Shown piece by piece: positions 44,325 to 54,254 of a stretch of 64,000 nt of DNA. The position numbers and the translations under genes were made by a program. A model generated the notes under the pieces. The model was given only the letters and a program-made list of their open reading frames with translations. It had not been told where the DNA came from and did not search any database. Source of the DNA: Fen-1258 sp964441505 (lineage in GTDB: Bacteria > Bacteroidota > Ignavibacteria > Ignavibacteriales > Melioribacteraceae). The DNA is taken from assembly GCA_964441505.1 (NCBI GenBank), contig CAYTUV010000002.1, forward strand, positions 120,133 to 184,132. The letters run 5' to 3'. Within the stretch, counting starts at the first letter, position 1, and each line of letters starts with the position of its first letter.

Positions 44325-47300
44325 TTAATTTAGATCGTAATTAATTTTAATTCCCCAAAAAATTGATCTCGGGTTTAAGAATGCCGTAAAATCTAAATTG
44401 GGCATGTCTATGTAAGATTTATTTTTTCTCCATTCGTCTTTCTGAGAATCACTTGCGTTATCATCCCAGGGAATATAAGCTCCGGTTCTAACATCGCCGG
44501 GTTTATCTGTACCGGCAATAAATTTATAACTACTGCCAAATTCCCTATAATCTTCAGGTAGATGAAGTGATTTCATGTAGTCATCATAATCATTTAAGTC
44601 AACAAAACCGGCTTTGTAATCGAATGTTTTAATATTGAAAGCATTTAGAATATCTGCAAAGAATTCGACATTAAACGGACCAAAATCGAATGCTTTGGAA
44701 ATTCTTAGGTCAACACCAAAATTATCTGCCCATTGAATGTTATTTTCAAATAGAGGTTTAACACCACCCGGACCAGTCCATGAAAAATAAACGCCTGCAC
44801 GCCAGGTAGCCAGAATATTCATTCTCAAATCTTCGAGCGGTTTTATACCAAAGATTTCTGGTCCAAAACCAAGCGGAGTGAAAATATCCACGTTAGCTCT
44901 TGCATAAGGTCTTGGTATCGGTTTGTTCTGTTCAAAAAACGCTTTATTCCTTGCATTTTCTCTTTGAATGGCGGGATTTTCCGAATTATCTCTTAATCCG
45001 AAATTCCCGTTAGTAGAAACTTGATAAGTATAATTAATAAATCCTCTGAACCACTCTCCTCTGTTTTTGGTAAGGGTAGCTTCAAATCCTCTGATATCTT
45101 CGTAACTCTCCGGTTCAGGAATTTGATAATTAACCGAGTTATCCCTGCTTGTATATCTTACAAGTCTCGGCTGTTCGGAAATATCTTTATAATAACCGGC
45201 AACGCGTAATAAATATTCATCAAATAAATTATGCTCATAACCTAATTCATAAGCAACAGTTTTTGAAAGCGGATTGTTGGGGTTTGCTAATCTTGTTACA
45301 GCCTGAGTAACTGAACTTCTCCGCAGCAAGTAAAGATCTTCTGGAAGAGGCATTGATCTGAAATGTCCGTAATTAAAATATAATTTACTATCCACCGAAA
45401 TAGGGAACGCAATACCTAATCTTGGACTTATATCAATATTTGCTTTGGTTGGTTCTTTCTGCAGAAGAGTATCAATTCCCGATGACTGGGCTCCGGATAA
45501 TGCTTTATCATATGGATTAGATAATACGTACCAGTCACCATTGGAATTACTGTAATCAACTCTGACTCCGATGTTGGCAATCATACCTTCGAATTCCAGT
45601 TTATCCTGAATATAAATAGCACCTCTGATAGGGAACGTCTGCCATTTTGATTGACTGTCGTTACTTGGAAGTGAAGGTTCTCTTAAAGCATAATTCACAG
45701 CATTGTCTGTATAAATAAATTCTAATCCGGCTTTTAGATTGTTAAACTTTCCAATTTGACTTGCTATGTCAAATCTTGCCGACCATGTGCTCACTTTACT
45801 GCTGTCTCTTCCATTGCTAAAACCCAAGCCCATATTCATCGATGAACCAATTCCACTGCTTGTACCACTATAGTAACCGAACGGAGCTTCATCAAAAAAG
45901 AGTCCTCCGAACTCATTGGATTTTGTGGTATTTCTTGCGGCACCCGGATTTGTTTCATAGCGGGTACCAAATTGATTAATGGTTATATCATAATATGTGT
46001 TTGAGCTGATTACATTTGTAAACTTTAAGCCGTATCCTGAAATAAATTTCTGAGTCGGTGCCCAATAATCGGTTGCATATACTCTGGCGTCAAGATAGCT
46101 TGCACCGGATCGATTATCGAGCTCACCGGCAATTCCACCGGCGGATCTAAAAATTCCGACATCTCCACTTCTTGAACTTGTTGTTCCCCATTGTTTACCC
46201 AATATACCTTCAAGAGATAGTTTCATGCCGGATTTCAAATCAGAGATCACTTTGAATTGGAAGTTATAATCATTATAAGCGTCTGTTGATAACGGAATAA
46301 AATACATTTCTCTGGTTGTTCTATAAGAAGTAATAAAAGTAAGATCACCCAATGCCTCGCTAATAAACGGGACTGGACCGCTGAAGCTTACATCCGCATC
46401 ATAATCCGGTTTTGTAATATCAAGCTGTCTTCTGTGCTGATATAAAAATAATCTTTGCGCAGCTTCCGGGGATAAATCGTTAGCAGGATCATTATCCGAT
46501 AGTAACTGTTTTGAAACCAGATTCCATCCTCTAAATTGTTGGTACTGCCTCTTGGTATAGGCATCCCAAACTCCATTATCGGTTCCAGTCCAGGCAACAG
46601 CATCATCTATATATGGTCTGATCCAATAAGAATTTGGAGAGTTGACAGCATCTCCAAACTGTTTTCTTGCAGCAGGTCTATACCTGCCTAGGAAGGAAAC
46701 AGAATATTTTTGTTTATCTCCCTCTTTTGTAACAACATTAACAATACCGGAACGGACATTTCCAAACTCAGCATTAAATCCGCCGGTTTGCACTTGAATT
46801 TCTTTTACTGAAGTAAAACTAATTGCCGTGTAGGGCGTGTTATCTCTTTCATCGCGAAGCGTCATACCATTAACAACAAATGCCGTTTGATCTGCACCGC
46901 CGCCTCTTATTACAGGTCCCGAAGCGCCGGATAAGACACCTGCCTGTAAACCTAAAATACCTTGAACACTTACAACGGGAAGATTTTTAATTTCTTCAAC
47001 ATTTAGATTGACACGGCTGGAAGCAACATCTCTTTGCACAATCGGCTGTTGAGCAATGACAACTATTTCACTGCCAAGAATTGCTTCTTCGCTTAATGTT
47101 ATATCTAAGTTTGTCGTCTGGTCAATGTTGACTCTTACATTGCTAATAGTACGCGGTGAATATCCTATGTACGTTGCTTTCACCGTGTAAGTTCCGGGTG
47201 ATACATTTAATATAGCAAAGTAACCTTCGATGTCTGTGGAAGCTCCTATATTTGTACCTACCAACACTACACTTACACCAATAAGAGGTTCTTTAGTTTT

Positions 47301-47399
47301 GGAATCGATGACAGTACCGGAGATTTTTCCGGTAGTTCCTGCCCGGAGTTGAGAAGCAAAAAACAGGGTAAGAATTGTGAGAAGTAAAAATTTTCTCAT
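44325..47399 (-). CDS. TonB-dependent receptor with carboxypeptidase-regulatory-like N-terminal domain
   Basis: 1024 residues. After the signal peptide comes a carboxypeptidase-D regulatory-like domain (about 22-105; GKISGTVIDSKTKEPLIGVSVV...). A plug follows (about 115-225; VVIAQQPIVQRDVASSRVNL, GPVIRGGGADQTAFVVNGM, GGFNAEFGNVRSGIVNVVT), then a 22-strand-type barrel to the C-terminus. It imports a large ligand across the outer membrane, energised by TonB. No SusD-like gene is next to it. The partners instead are T9SS-sorted and IPT/TIG surface proteins, a pattern seen in Ignavibacteria-type genomes. It heads the five-gene run down to 38509, with AGGAG upstream. Ligand unknown. Confidence 0.9.
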   Translation of the reverse strand: MRKFLLLTILTLFFASQLRAGTTGKISGTVIDSKTKEPLIGVSVVLVGTNIGASTDIEGYFAILNVSPGTYTVKATYIGYSPRTISNVRVNIDQTTNLDITLSEEAILGSEIVVIAQQPIVQRDVASSRVNLNVEEIKNLPVVSVQGILGLQAGVLSGASGPVIRGGGADQTAFVVNGMTLRDERDNTPYTAISFTSVKEIQVQTGGFNAEFGNVRSGIVNVVTKEGDKQKYSVSFLGRYRPAARKQFGDAVNSPNSYWIRPYIDDAVAWTGTDNGVWDAYTKRQYQQFRGWNLVSKQLLSDNDPANDLSPEAAQRLFLYQHRRQLDITKPDYDADVSFSGPVPFISEALGDLTFITSYRTTREMYFIPLSTDAYNDYNFQFKVISDLKSGMKLSLEGILGKQWGTTSSRSGDVGIFRSAGGIAGELDNRSGASYLDARVYATDYWAPTQKFISGYGLKFTNVISSNTYYDITINQFGTRYETNPGAARNTTKSNEFGGLFFDEAPFGYYSGTSSGIGSSMNMGLGFSNGRDSSKVSTWSARFDIASQIGKFNNLKAGLEFIYTDNAVNYALREPSLPSNDSQSKWQTFPIRGAIYIQDKLEFEGMIANIGVRVDYSNSNGDWYVLSNPYDKALSGAQSSGIDTLLQKEPTKANIDISPRLGIAFPISVDSKLYFNYGHFRSMPLPEDLYLLRRSSVTQAVTRLANPNNPLSKTVAYELGYEHNLFDEYLLRVAGYYKDISEQPRLVRYTSRDNSVNYQIPEPESYEDIRGFEATLTKNRGEWFRGFINYTYQVSTNGNFGLRDNSENPAIQRENARNKAFFEQNKPIPRPYARANVDIFTPLGFGPEIFGIKPLEDLRMNILATWRAGVYFSWTGPGGVKPLFENNIQWADNFGVDLRISKAFDFGPFNVEFFADILNAFNIKTFDYKAGFVDLNDYDDYMKSLHLPEDYREFGSSYKFIAGTDKPGDVRTGAYIPWDDNASDSQKDEWRKNKSYIDMPNLDFTAFLNPRSIFWGIKINYDLN

Positions 47400-47521
47400 A
47401 TTCGAAATCTCCTAAATTTCAGAATAAAAATTCAAATTGCATTAACTAATTTAATGGAAGACTTACATTACAATTTTTCTTAACAAAACCAATTTTATAA
47501 AGAAATATAATGGAACAAAAT

Positions 47522-49891
47522 TTATTTAATCAGCATCATTTTTTTATTCGAAACATTGGAGCCCGATTGCAACACATATACGTAAATTCCGCTTGTTAAT
47601 TTAGAATTGAAAATTGAGAATGTAGAATTATGTTTGCCTGCATTCTGAAATTCATTAACAAGTGTAGCTATTTCCCTTCCAAGAATGTCAAAAACTTTTA
47701 AAGAAACATAACCGGCAACCGGCAACTGATAACTGATAACTGTACTCGGATTAAACGGATTCGGATAATTTTGATACAACGTAAAAGATGTTGGAATTGA
47801 ATTATCATTTTCAGCAACATCTGTAGGAGCTCCTGTATTAAACTTGAATACATCGGCTAAAGCGCTGGAACCAAAACCATTAACTGCCTTGACCGACCAT
47901 GTATAAAACTTTTTATCATTTAATTTGCTAACAGCTAAAGTTGTATCGGTAACAACCGTATCCAGCACAGTAATTGACGGTATTATAGATAATCCTTCCG
48001 CTACTTGAAGTCTATATTTTGTCGCTGCAGTGGATTTTTTCCAAACCAGCTTTGTAGTTACAGAAGCAATATATGATTTATCAACAGGCAATAGTAATTG
48101 CGGAGGAACAGGAAACCCTGTGGTAAAACTTCTAACATCCGAATAAGAACTTTCTCCTGCCAGGTTTGAAGCCGATATTCTCCAATAATATGTTGAAAGA
48201 CCATTCAAACCTGTTACGGTTTTGAATGTATCGATAATGTTATTTTGATTCACTATTAAATTAACAAAATTTTGGTCAGATGCAATTTGAAGTCTGTTGA
48301 AATTAGAATGGGATGTATTTTCCCAATTGAATTTGATTGTATCTCTTTGGTTAACTGCCAAATTAGCTGGAGAAATAACCATCGGTTTAGCAGGAATTGT
48401 AACTTGAACCGGGATAACGGCACTCATCGTACTTTCATTATAGTTTTTGTCTAATGAAGTGACTGCAAAATACATCGTATTCAAAACGTCATTTGTTTTT
48501 AATGCTGCAAATGGAACACCCACAATATTATTCAGGTTGGAAGAATTATCAATGTCGCTCTGCTGAACTGTAGGAGAATTAAACTTATATACTGCGTACA
48601 TGGAAGCGACATCACCATCGGATGCTGTTGAAGGCGCATTCCAAAATAATCCGTCCCCTCTGGCATTAGCTAATTTATCATATCTTAAATTTACCGGCGG
48701 ATTTGGTTTTATTTGATCCTTCCAATCCATACCGGGTACAAGTGCCGGATTTTTAAAATATTTATTCCTGAGGGAGTCGGCAAAATTTAATGAATTAGCC
48801 GGTATGTGCTTAGCACTGAATAAAACCATTCCGCTTGCCTTACTATTATTTCTGTTGGCCTTCAACTGGTTTGGCAATTCTGATAAGGTATAACTTCCAA
48901 ATATATTTCCCGAGTAAAAATGCCTTCCATATTGCTTAGCAGAATCAGCCCACCAGGGCATAAGTTTATTATAATCCTGACTACCTCCTATCCTCCAATA
49001 CAATTGGGGAATAATATAATCGACCGATTTTTGTTTAAGCCATGCAATTGGATCTGCGTAAATTGCAGTATAAGCATCCATGCCGGTGATTCCTGATGGA
49101 ACTCCATTTTTCCAAATACCAAAAGGACTGATACCAAATTTAATTCTGGGATTTATTGCTTTAATTGTATCACTTATTGCTTTCATCTGAATGTTTACGT
49201 TGTCTCTTCTCCAGTCACCGAGATTCGTAAAGCCTCTTGCAAAAGCTGTAAATGTAGCTGCGTCCTGAGTTGAAATTTGATCCGGAGGATAAGGATAGAA
49301 ATAGTCGTCAAAATGAATTCCATCAACATCGTATCTCGTAATAATATCAACAACGATACTAACATTGTAATTTCTAACCTGAGGTAATCCCGGATCAAGT
49401 AGATAGAGATTTCCAAATTTCAGAATCCACTCCGGATGTAAATTGGTTACATGATTAGCTGATCTAGTATAACTGCTAACTTGTCTTGCCCTATATGGAT
49501 TTAACCAGGCATGAAGTTCAATACCTCTTTTATGAGCTTCATCTATCGCAAATTTGAGGGGATCAAAATCTCCTGAAGGTGCAACACCCTGTGTCCCTGT
49601 AATCCAATATGACCAGGGCTCGATGGAGGATTTATATAAAGCATCACATTCGGGTCTAACTTGAAAAAAGACTGCATTTAGATTTGCACTCTTTATGGCA
49701 TCAAGCATGTCGGTGAGTTGTTTCTTGAGAGTTTCAACCGATAATCCGGTTGAAGAAGGCCAGTCGATGTTTGTTACCGATGCAATCCACGCACCTCTAA
49801 ATTCTCTCTTAGGGCTCGAAGTCTGCGCCGGAATAGTTGTTATAGAAATCATAAGTAATATGATATATACCGGGTAAACTATTTTTTTCAT
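47522..49891 (-). CDS. GHL10-family glycosidase-like protein with fibronectin III domains and T9SS tail
   Basis: About 789 residues from the ATG at 49891 (MKKIVYPVYI), which gives a clean signal peptide; codons further upstream add an unlikely leader. The catalytic part is a glycosyl-hydrolase-like 10 TIM barrel (formerly DUF187): REFRGAWIASVTNIDWPS, NAVFFQVRPECDALYKS, IEPWSYWITGTQG, HAWLNPYRAR, RYDVDGIHFDDYFYPYP, KFGISPFGIWKNG and VDYIIPQLYWRIGG. Two or three fibronectin III-like domains and a T9SS sorting domain (NYPNPFNPSTVISYQL...NKKMMLIK) follow. In E. coli the GHL10 protein DigH (YddW) cuts denuded peptidoglycan glycan strands. A 20-base palindrome lies 72 bases upstream of the start, next to a two-component system. 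Confidence 0.88.
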   Translation of the reverse strand: MKKIVYPVYIILLMISITTIPAQTSSPKREFRGAWIASVTNIDWPSSTGLSVETLKKQLTDMLDAIKSANLNAVFFQVRPECDALYKSSIEPWSYWITGTQGVAPSGDFDPLKFAIDEAHKRGIELHAWLNPYRARQVSSYTRSANHVTNLHPEWILKFGNLYLLDPGLPQVRNYNVSIVVDIITRYDVDGIHFDDYFYPYPPDQISTQDAATFTAFARGFTNLGDWRRDNVNIQMKAISDTIKAINPRIKFGISPFGIWKNGVPSGITGMDAYTAIYADPIAWLKQKSVDYIIPQLYWRIGGSQDYNKLMPWWADSAKQYGRHFYSGNIFGSYTLSELPNQLKANRNNSKASGMVLFSAKHIPANSLNFADSLRNKYFKNPALVPGMDWKDQIKPNPPVNLRYDKLANARGDGLFWNAPSTASDGDVASMYAVYKFNSPTVQQSDIDNSSNLNNIVGVPFAALKTNDVLNTMYFAVTSLDKNYNESTMSAVIPVQVTIPAKPMVISPANLAVNQRDTIKFNWENTSHSNFNRLQIASDQNFVNLIVNQNNIIDTFKTVTGLNGLSTYYWRISASNLAGESSYSDVRSFTTGFPVPPQLLLPVDKSYIASVTTKLVWKKSTAATKYRLQVAEGLSIIPSITVLDTVVTDTTLAVSKLNDKKFYTWSVKAVNGFGSSALADVFKFNTGAPTDVAENDNSIPTSFTLYQNYPNPFNPSTVISYQLPVAGYVSLKVFDILGREIATLVNEFQNAGKHNSTFSIFNSKLTSGIYVYVLQSGSNVSNKKMMLIK

Positions 49892-49962
49892 CAAGGACCT
49901 AATTTCTGTATGGAGTAGAAATTGAAACGCAAAACTAATTTGTAAACAATACGGCATATTTC

Positions 49963-49982
49963 AACTACACTAATGTGTAGTT
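49963..49982. promoter_or_regulatory. Perfect inverted repeat, likely operator
   Basis: AACTACAC-TAAT-GTGTAGTT, an 8+4+8 perfect palindrome, lies about 72 bases upstream of the GHL10 start at 49891 and just past the 3' end of the LuxR-type regulator gene. LuxR/NarL regulators usually bind such inverted repeats. A diverged copy with the same geometry sits at 54059-54078, upstream of the second GHL10 gene. Assignment to this regulator is inference. Confidence 0.6.
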
Positions 49983-50076
49983 TTCGGATTTTGGGGTTTA
50001 TCCAAAATTTTTACACAAAACAGGATTTAGAGACCGGACAGAAAATTCATTCATTCGGCATAATATTGCCGAATCT

Positions 50077-50715
50077 TTACCATTTTGAGAGAATTCTTAA
50101 TTTTTGCCCTTTATCAACGGCCTCTGCACGGCTATGAACGTGGAGTTTTTCATATATACTGCGTATATGGTATTTAACGCCATCCACGGAAAGGAATATT
50201 TCATCAGCAATTTTTTTATATGATTTCCCTTCCGAAAGCAGGCTCAAGATGGTTGTCTCTTTCTCACTAAGTTTATCATCAGTATATCTTGGCTTAAATT
50301 TGTGAAAGGACTTCAGAACTTTTCTGGCAATCTGAGGAGTCATTGGTGAACCACCTTTGAGAGCCAGAAGAATTGCTTCAATCAATTCTTCAGGAGATAC
50401 AGATTTGTGCAAGTATCCTATTGCGCCCGCTTGCAGAGATCCGAAAATACTTTTATCATCATCCTGAATTGTTATCATTATTATCAGGGCATTATCATTA
50501 ATGCCGCTGAGTAATTCCGCTCCCTTGATACCTGAGATGCCGGGCAGTCCAATATCCAACAAAATAATATCACTTTTTTTTATCGCTTCGGATTCAAGAG
50601 CATCCTCACAAGAACCAAATGATTCCAAAACCACAAAATCTTCTACAGAACTAAGTGCGGTTTCCCACGCGGTTCTTGCGAAAACGTTGTCTTCTATTAT
50701 TGATATTTTTATCAT
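50077..50715 (-). CDS. NarL/LuxR-family response regulator
   Basis: About 212 residues from the ATG at 50715 (MIKISIIEDN); a longer frame adds a tail outside the family pattern. The receiver domain has the acidic pair in IIEDN, phosphoacceptor aspartate in DIILLDIGLPGI, and lysine in GYLHKSVSPEEL. The C-terminal LuxR helix-turn-helix reads LSEKETTILSLLSEGKSYKKIADEIF then VKYHIRSIYEKLHVHSRAEAV. It is 61 bases downstream of the sensor kinase gene, so it is its partner. Targets are likely the flanking GHL10 genes given the shared palindrome. Confidence 0.9.
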   Translation of the reverse strand: MIKISIIEDNVFARTAWETALSSVEDFVVLESFGSCEDALESEAIKKSDIILLDIGLPGISGIKGAELLSGINDNALIIMITIQDDDKSIFGSLQAGAIGYLHKSVSPEELIEAILLALKGGSPMTPQIARKVLKSFHKFKPRYTDDKLSEKETTILSLLSEGKSYKKIADEIFLSVDGVKYHIRSIYEKLHVHSRAEAVDKGQKLRILSKW

Positions 50716-50776
50716 ATTTTTTAAAGAGAAAATGAATATTCTAGATCCTTTATGCACTACACACAAAGGTGGAATA

Positions 50777-53700
50777 TTATATTTTGACCGAGAAAACCCA
50801 CCTGGTTCCCTGATTTATTCCGGTTGTTAATTTATACTCTGCTTTGAGAGTTTCAGCACGGTTTTTAATATTCCTCAATCCATCACTTAAACCTTTTTCA
50901 GATTCATTAAATCCAATTCCATCATCCTCTATGGAAAGCTCCAATTTTTTCCCATCATAGTTCAGTCTGATGTTTACATTTTTGCACTGGGAGTGTCTGA
51001 TAATATTCGTAATAACTTCTTTACAGATGCACCATAGATGCTGTCTCTTTTCCATTAGTATCGTCTTATTGTCTGTATCAGTCGGTAATTCAATATTATA
51101 ATTTATTTCCTTCGCATCCAACAAATCCGACGCATACCTGTTAAACTTTATCAGAAATTTGCCGAGACCATCTTCATCGGGATTCACAGTCCAGATTAAA
51201 TCTTTAATTTTCTCCTGTGCATCGGCAGAACTTTCCAGAATTAGATTCAAATATTTCGAAATATCCAGCGAATTTTTTGCAACTATTTCTTTTTCAACGG
51301 CACGAACAAAATATTGAATGCTTGATAATGTTCCTCCCACTTCATCATGAAGATTGCGGGCTATTCTTGATCTTGTTCGTTCAATTCCAAGTAGTCTGTT
51401 CAAACGGACTTCATAAAACAAAAAGATGACAAACAGGAATAAGATAAAAGCAATAATCCTGAACCACCAGGTTTCCCAGTAAGGAGGGGTAATAATAATT
51501 CTTAATGATCTCTCTGCATCACTCCAGATCCCGTCGTTGTTAGAGGCCGTTACTTTTAAAGTATATTCGCCCGGATTTAAGTTTGTAAATTTCGCAACCC
51601 GGTTATTAGCATCAACAAAAACCCATTTATCAAAAAACCCTTCCAATTTGTAGGCATATCTGTTTTTGGAAGGAATTGCATAATGGAGCGCAGAAAATTC
51701 AATACTGAATACTTTGTCTTTATAGGATAGGACTACTTCATCCAACTCGTTCAACGGTTTTGTTAAAGGTGAGTCTTCCCCCATTTTTACTTCCTGATCC
51801 ATTATCGACAGTTTTGTAAAAGCTATTGTAGGCTTGTAAGGGTTATCCATCAACTCATCCGGATAAAAATAGATCAGACCATTTGAGGAGCCGACAAATA
51901 TTCTCCCATCATTATTCTTAAAATAAATATTCCCGTTTAACTCCATTCCTGGCAATCCGTCTTTGGAATTATAATTCTTGAATATTTTTTTTACCGGATC
52001 GAATTTACTAATGCCGTCATTGGTTCTGATCCACAGATTTTTTTTATCATCTTCCTGGATACTGTAAATTGTGTTATCGCCTAACCCCTGCGTCGTTGCA
52101 TATTGCTCGAAATTATCCTTCTCCCTGTTATATCTGTTCAATCCTTGATAAGTACCTATCCACAAATCTCCAGCTTTTGATTCAAATATGTTATATATCC
52201 TGTCATTCGAAATACATGTGCTGTCGTTCGGAATAACGCGGTAATGTTTGAATGTGTCATCCTTTCTGTTATAAACATCGAGTCCGCCGTATGTACCAAC
52301 CCATAAAATTCCATGGCTATCTTCAAAGACAGAGACAACTCTTGAATCGCCGAGAGATTTAATATTCTCTTCGAAGTGACTATACCTTCTGAATATTTTC
52401 TTTTCGGGATCAAAGAAATTAAGCCCTCCGGCCAATGTTCCCGCCCAAAAACAATTTTTCTTATCTATATAAAACCACTTTACGAAATTATTGCCCTGTG
52501 ATGCTGTTCCATCATCGGCATACTGAACATTAAAGAATTCATTTTTCCTGATGTTGTAATAGTGAATTCCGTTATAGCTTCCGACCCAGAGATAATTTTT
52601 CTCATCTAAGTAAAAATTGGAAGAGAGAACTGTATGAAAACCGTTTTCCGAATCGATCTCTCCAAAGAATTTAATTTTTCTATTCTTACTTTTAGAAATG
52701 ATCGAGTCTCCTGGACCTGCCCAAAGAATTTTTTCGGTTATATATTTTGAAGGAATAGTATAAAGATTGTCGAGGAGAGCTCGATAATTTTCATTAAAAT
52801 TTACCAGATGAAATTTTTTCTTCATCGAATCATATTTGTTTACACCTGCGATTGTGCCAACCCAGAGAACGCCTGTTCTATCTTTAAAAATCGATCTTAT
52901 TTTATTATCATTAATCGTTTTGGGATCGTTTGGATTAGAATATATCGCTGTTTTAGCGAATGTGTTTTTATCAAATTTGAACAAGCCGCTGTAAGTTCCT
53001 ACCCAGATAGATTCTTCATCCTCAAATAGTATTCTTACATTCTGATGCTCGGGTATAATAGGGAAGTTCAGATCACTTTTAACGCTGGTAAATTTCTTCT
53101 TTTCTCTGTCGAACAAGTCGATACCGCCGCCAAAAGTAGCTACCCAAAAACGTCCTTTAGAATCTTCCAGAAAATCCATCACCTGATTGTGACTTAAACT
53201 ATTCTTATCCAGAGGATTATTTTTATAATGAACGAAGTTGTTTTTTGCTTCTATAAATTGATTCATCCCGCCGTCAAAGGTGCCGAACCAGATATTCCTG
53301 GCTTTATCTTCATAGATAGCGCTTACCATATTGCTGCTTATAGAATTTGGATCTTCCTGATTATGAACGAAATGAGTAAAAATTTCATTAACAGGATCGA
53401 ACAGATTTAGACCTCCCCCGAGTGTAGAGACCCAAATTCTTTTCTTAGAATCTTTGTAAACTTTATAAACAATATCACTGCTGATTGATTTAGGATTGTT
53501 ATTATCATGTAAGTAGCGTTTAAATTTTCCTGATCTGCTGTCAAATTTATTTAAGCCGCCGCCTAAAGTACCAACCCAGATTATGCCGCCATTTTCCTTT
53601 AACAAACTGAAGACATGATTATAGCTGAGACTTGCCGCATCATTGACTTCATTTTTATAATAAACAAAGTTATATCCGTCGTATCTGCACAGCCCGTTCT

Positions 53701-53884
53701 CTGTTGCCATCCAGATAAACCCGGTACTATCCTGCAGAATATCATTTACATTGCCGGGAATTAGACCTTGTTCTTTGGCAATACGATCAAACATTATTCT
53801 GGGGAACTGTGCCTGGATGCATGTAGAAAGAATCAGGAAGAAAAAAGCAGTGAGAAGCGATATTTTCTTTTGCGTGCTAAGCAT
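50777..53884 (-). CDS. Sensor histidine kinase with two-component-regulator propeller (Reg_prop/Y_Y_Y/HisKA_3)
   Basis: 1035 residues. A signal peptide is followed by about fourteen propeller repeats of the form ...S..V..I..D..G.IWVGT.GGLN.FD (Reg_prop), forming two large sensor propellers. A Y_Y_Y domain comes next (about 705-790; GFFDKWVFVDANNRVAKFTNLNPGEYTLKV), then one transmembrane helix (about 800-822). The HisKA_3 dimerisation helix has the phospho-accepting H846 in ARNLHDEVGG, and the HATPase domain has KEVITNIIRHS and LSIEDDGIGFN. It senses a periplasmic ligand and phosphorylates the adjacent LuxR-type regulator. Reg_prop sensors in Bacteroidota respond to glycan fragments. The neighbours here suggest a peptidoglycan or muropeptide signal (inference). 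Unlike hybrid systems, the regulator is a separate protein. Confidence 0.93.
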   Translation of the reverse strand: MLSTQKKISLLTAFFFLILSTCIQAQFPRIMFDRIAKEQGLIPGNVNDILQDSTGFIWMATENGLCRYDGYNFVYYKNEVNDAASLSYNHVFSLLKENGGIIWVGTLGGGLNKFDSRSGKFKRYLHDNNNPKSISSDIVYKVYKDSKKRIWVSTLGGGLNLFDPVNEIFTHFVHNQEDPNSISSNMVSAIYEDKARNIWFGTFDGGMNQFIEAKNNFVHYKNNPLDKNSLSHNQVMDFLEDSKGRFWVATFGGGIDLFDREKKKFTSVKSDLNFPIIPEHQNVRILFEDEESIWVGTYSGLFKFDKNTFAKTAIYSNPNDPKTINDNKIRSIFKDRTGVLWVGTIAGVNKYDSMKKKFHLVNFNENYRALLDNLYTIPSKYITEKILWAGPGDSIISKSKNRKIKFFGEIDSENGFHTVLSSNFYLDEKNYLWVGSYNGIHYYNIRKNEFFNVQYADDGTASQGNNFVKWFYIDKKNCFWAGTLAGGLNFFDPEKKIFRRYSHFEENIKSLGDSRVVSVFEDSHGILWVGTYGGLDVYNRKDDTFKHYRVIPNDSTCISNDRIYNIFESKAGDLWIGTYQGLNRYNREKDNFEQYATTQGLGDNTIYSIQEDDKKNLWIRTNDGISKFDPVKKIFKNYNSKDGLPGMELNGNIYFKNNDGRIFVGSSNGLIYFYPDELMDNPYKPTIAFTKLSIMDQEVKMGEDSPLTKPLNELDEVVLSYKDKVFSIEFSALHYAIPSKNRYAYKLEGFFDKWVFVDANNRVAKFTNLNPGEYTLKVTASNNDGIWSDAERSLRIIITPPYWETWWFRIIAFILFLFVIFLFYEVRLNRLLGIERTRSRIARNLHDEVGGTLSSIQYFVRAVEKEIVAKNSLDISKYLNLILESSADAQEKIKDLIWTVNPDEDGLGKFLIKFNRYASDLLDAKEINYNIELPTDTDNKTILMEKRQHLWCICKEVITNIIRHSQCKNVNIRLNYDGKKLELSIEDDGIGFNESEKGLSDGLRNIKNRAETLKAEYKLTTGINQGTRWVFSVKI

Positions 53885-54254
53885 TCAAATCTGACTTGAG
53901 TAGATAATTACCGACTAGTTCCAAATAGCTATTTAATCCCTTGAAAAGACTGGTTTACACAAAACGTTTCCTCGATAACAAATAATAGACATTTCTTTCG
54001 AAAAAGAGAAATACAATAATTCGGGAAGTTTAATATCGAGCTCACCATTATCGATTAAAACCACCCAATTATGTAGTTGAAATTATCATGCCTTAATTAT
54101 GTTCACTAATAACAGAGAAAGTTGCTTTGTAAAAAGTTATGCGTCCAATGAGATATGCATAGCATTTTCGATGAATAAGTTTTTGGCCGGAATAATCGAA
54201 TGATAACATTTTTAACAAGATCAATCTCTAAATGATATTTGATTTGGAACTATC
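53885..54254. promoter_or_regulatory. Divergent intergenic region with second operator-like site
   Basis: 370 bases between the divergent kinase and GHL10 genes, with no coding content. At 54059-54078 the sequence AACCACCCAATTATGTAGTT matches the perfect palindrome at 49963-49982 in 15 of 20 positions with identical half-site spacing. The 12-mer TGTAGTTGAAAT at 54072-54083 is identical to the reverse complement of 49958-49969. It could serve either or both divergent promoters. No clear -10/-35 was identified. Confidence 0.55.

Noticed and set aside
38509..47399. A classical Sus-type polysaccharide utilisation locus
   Set aside because: No SusD homologue and no glycoside hydrolase is in the run.
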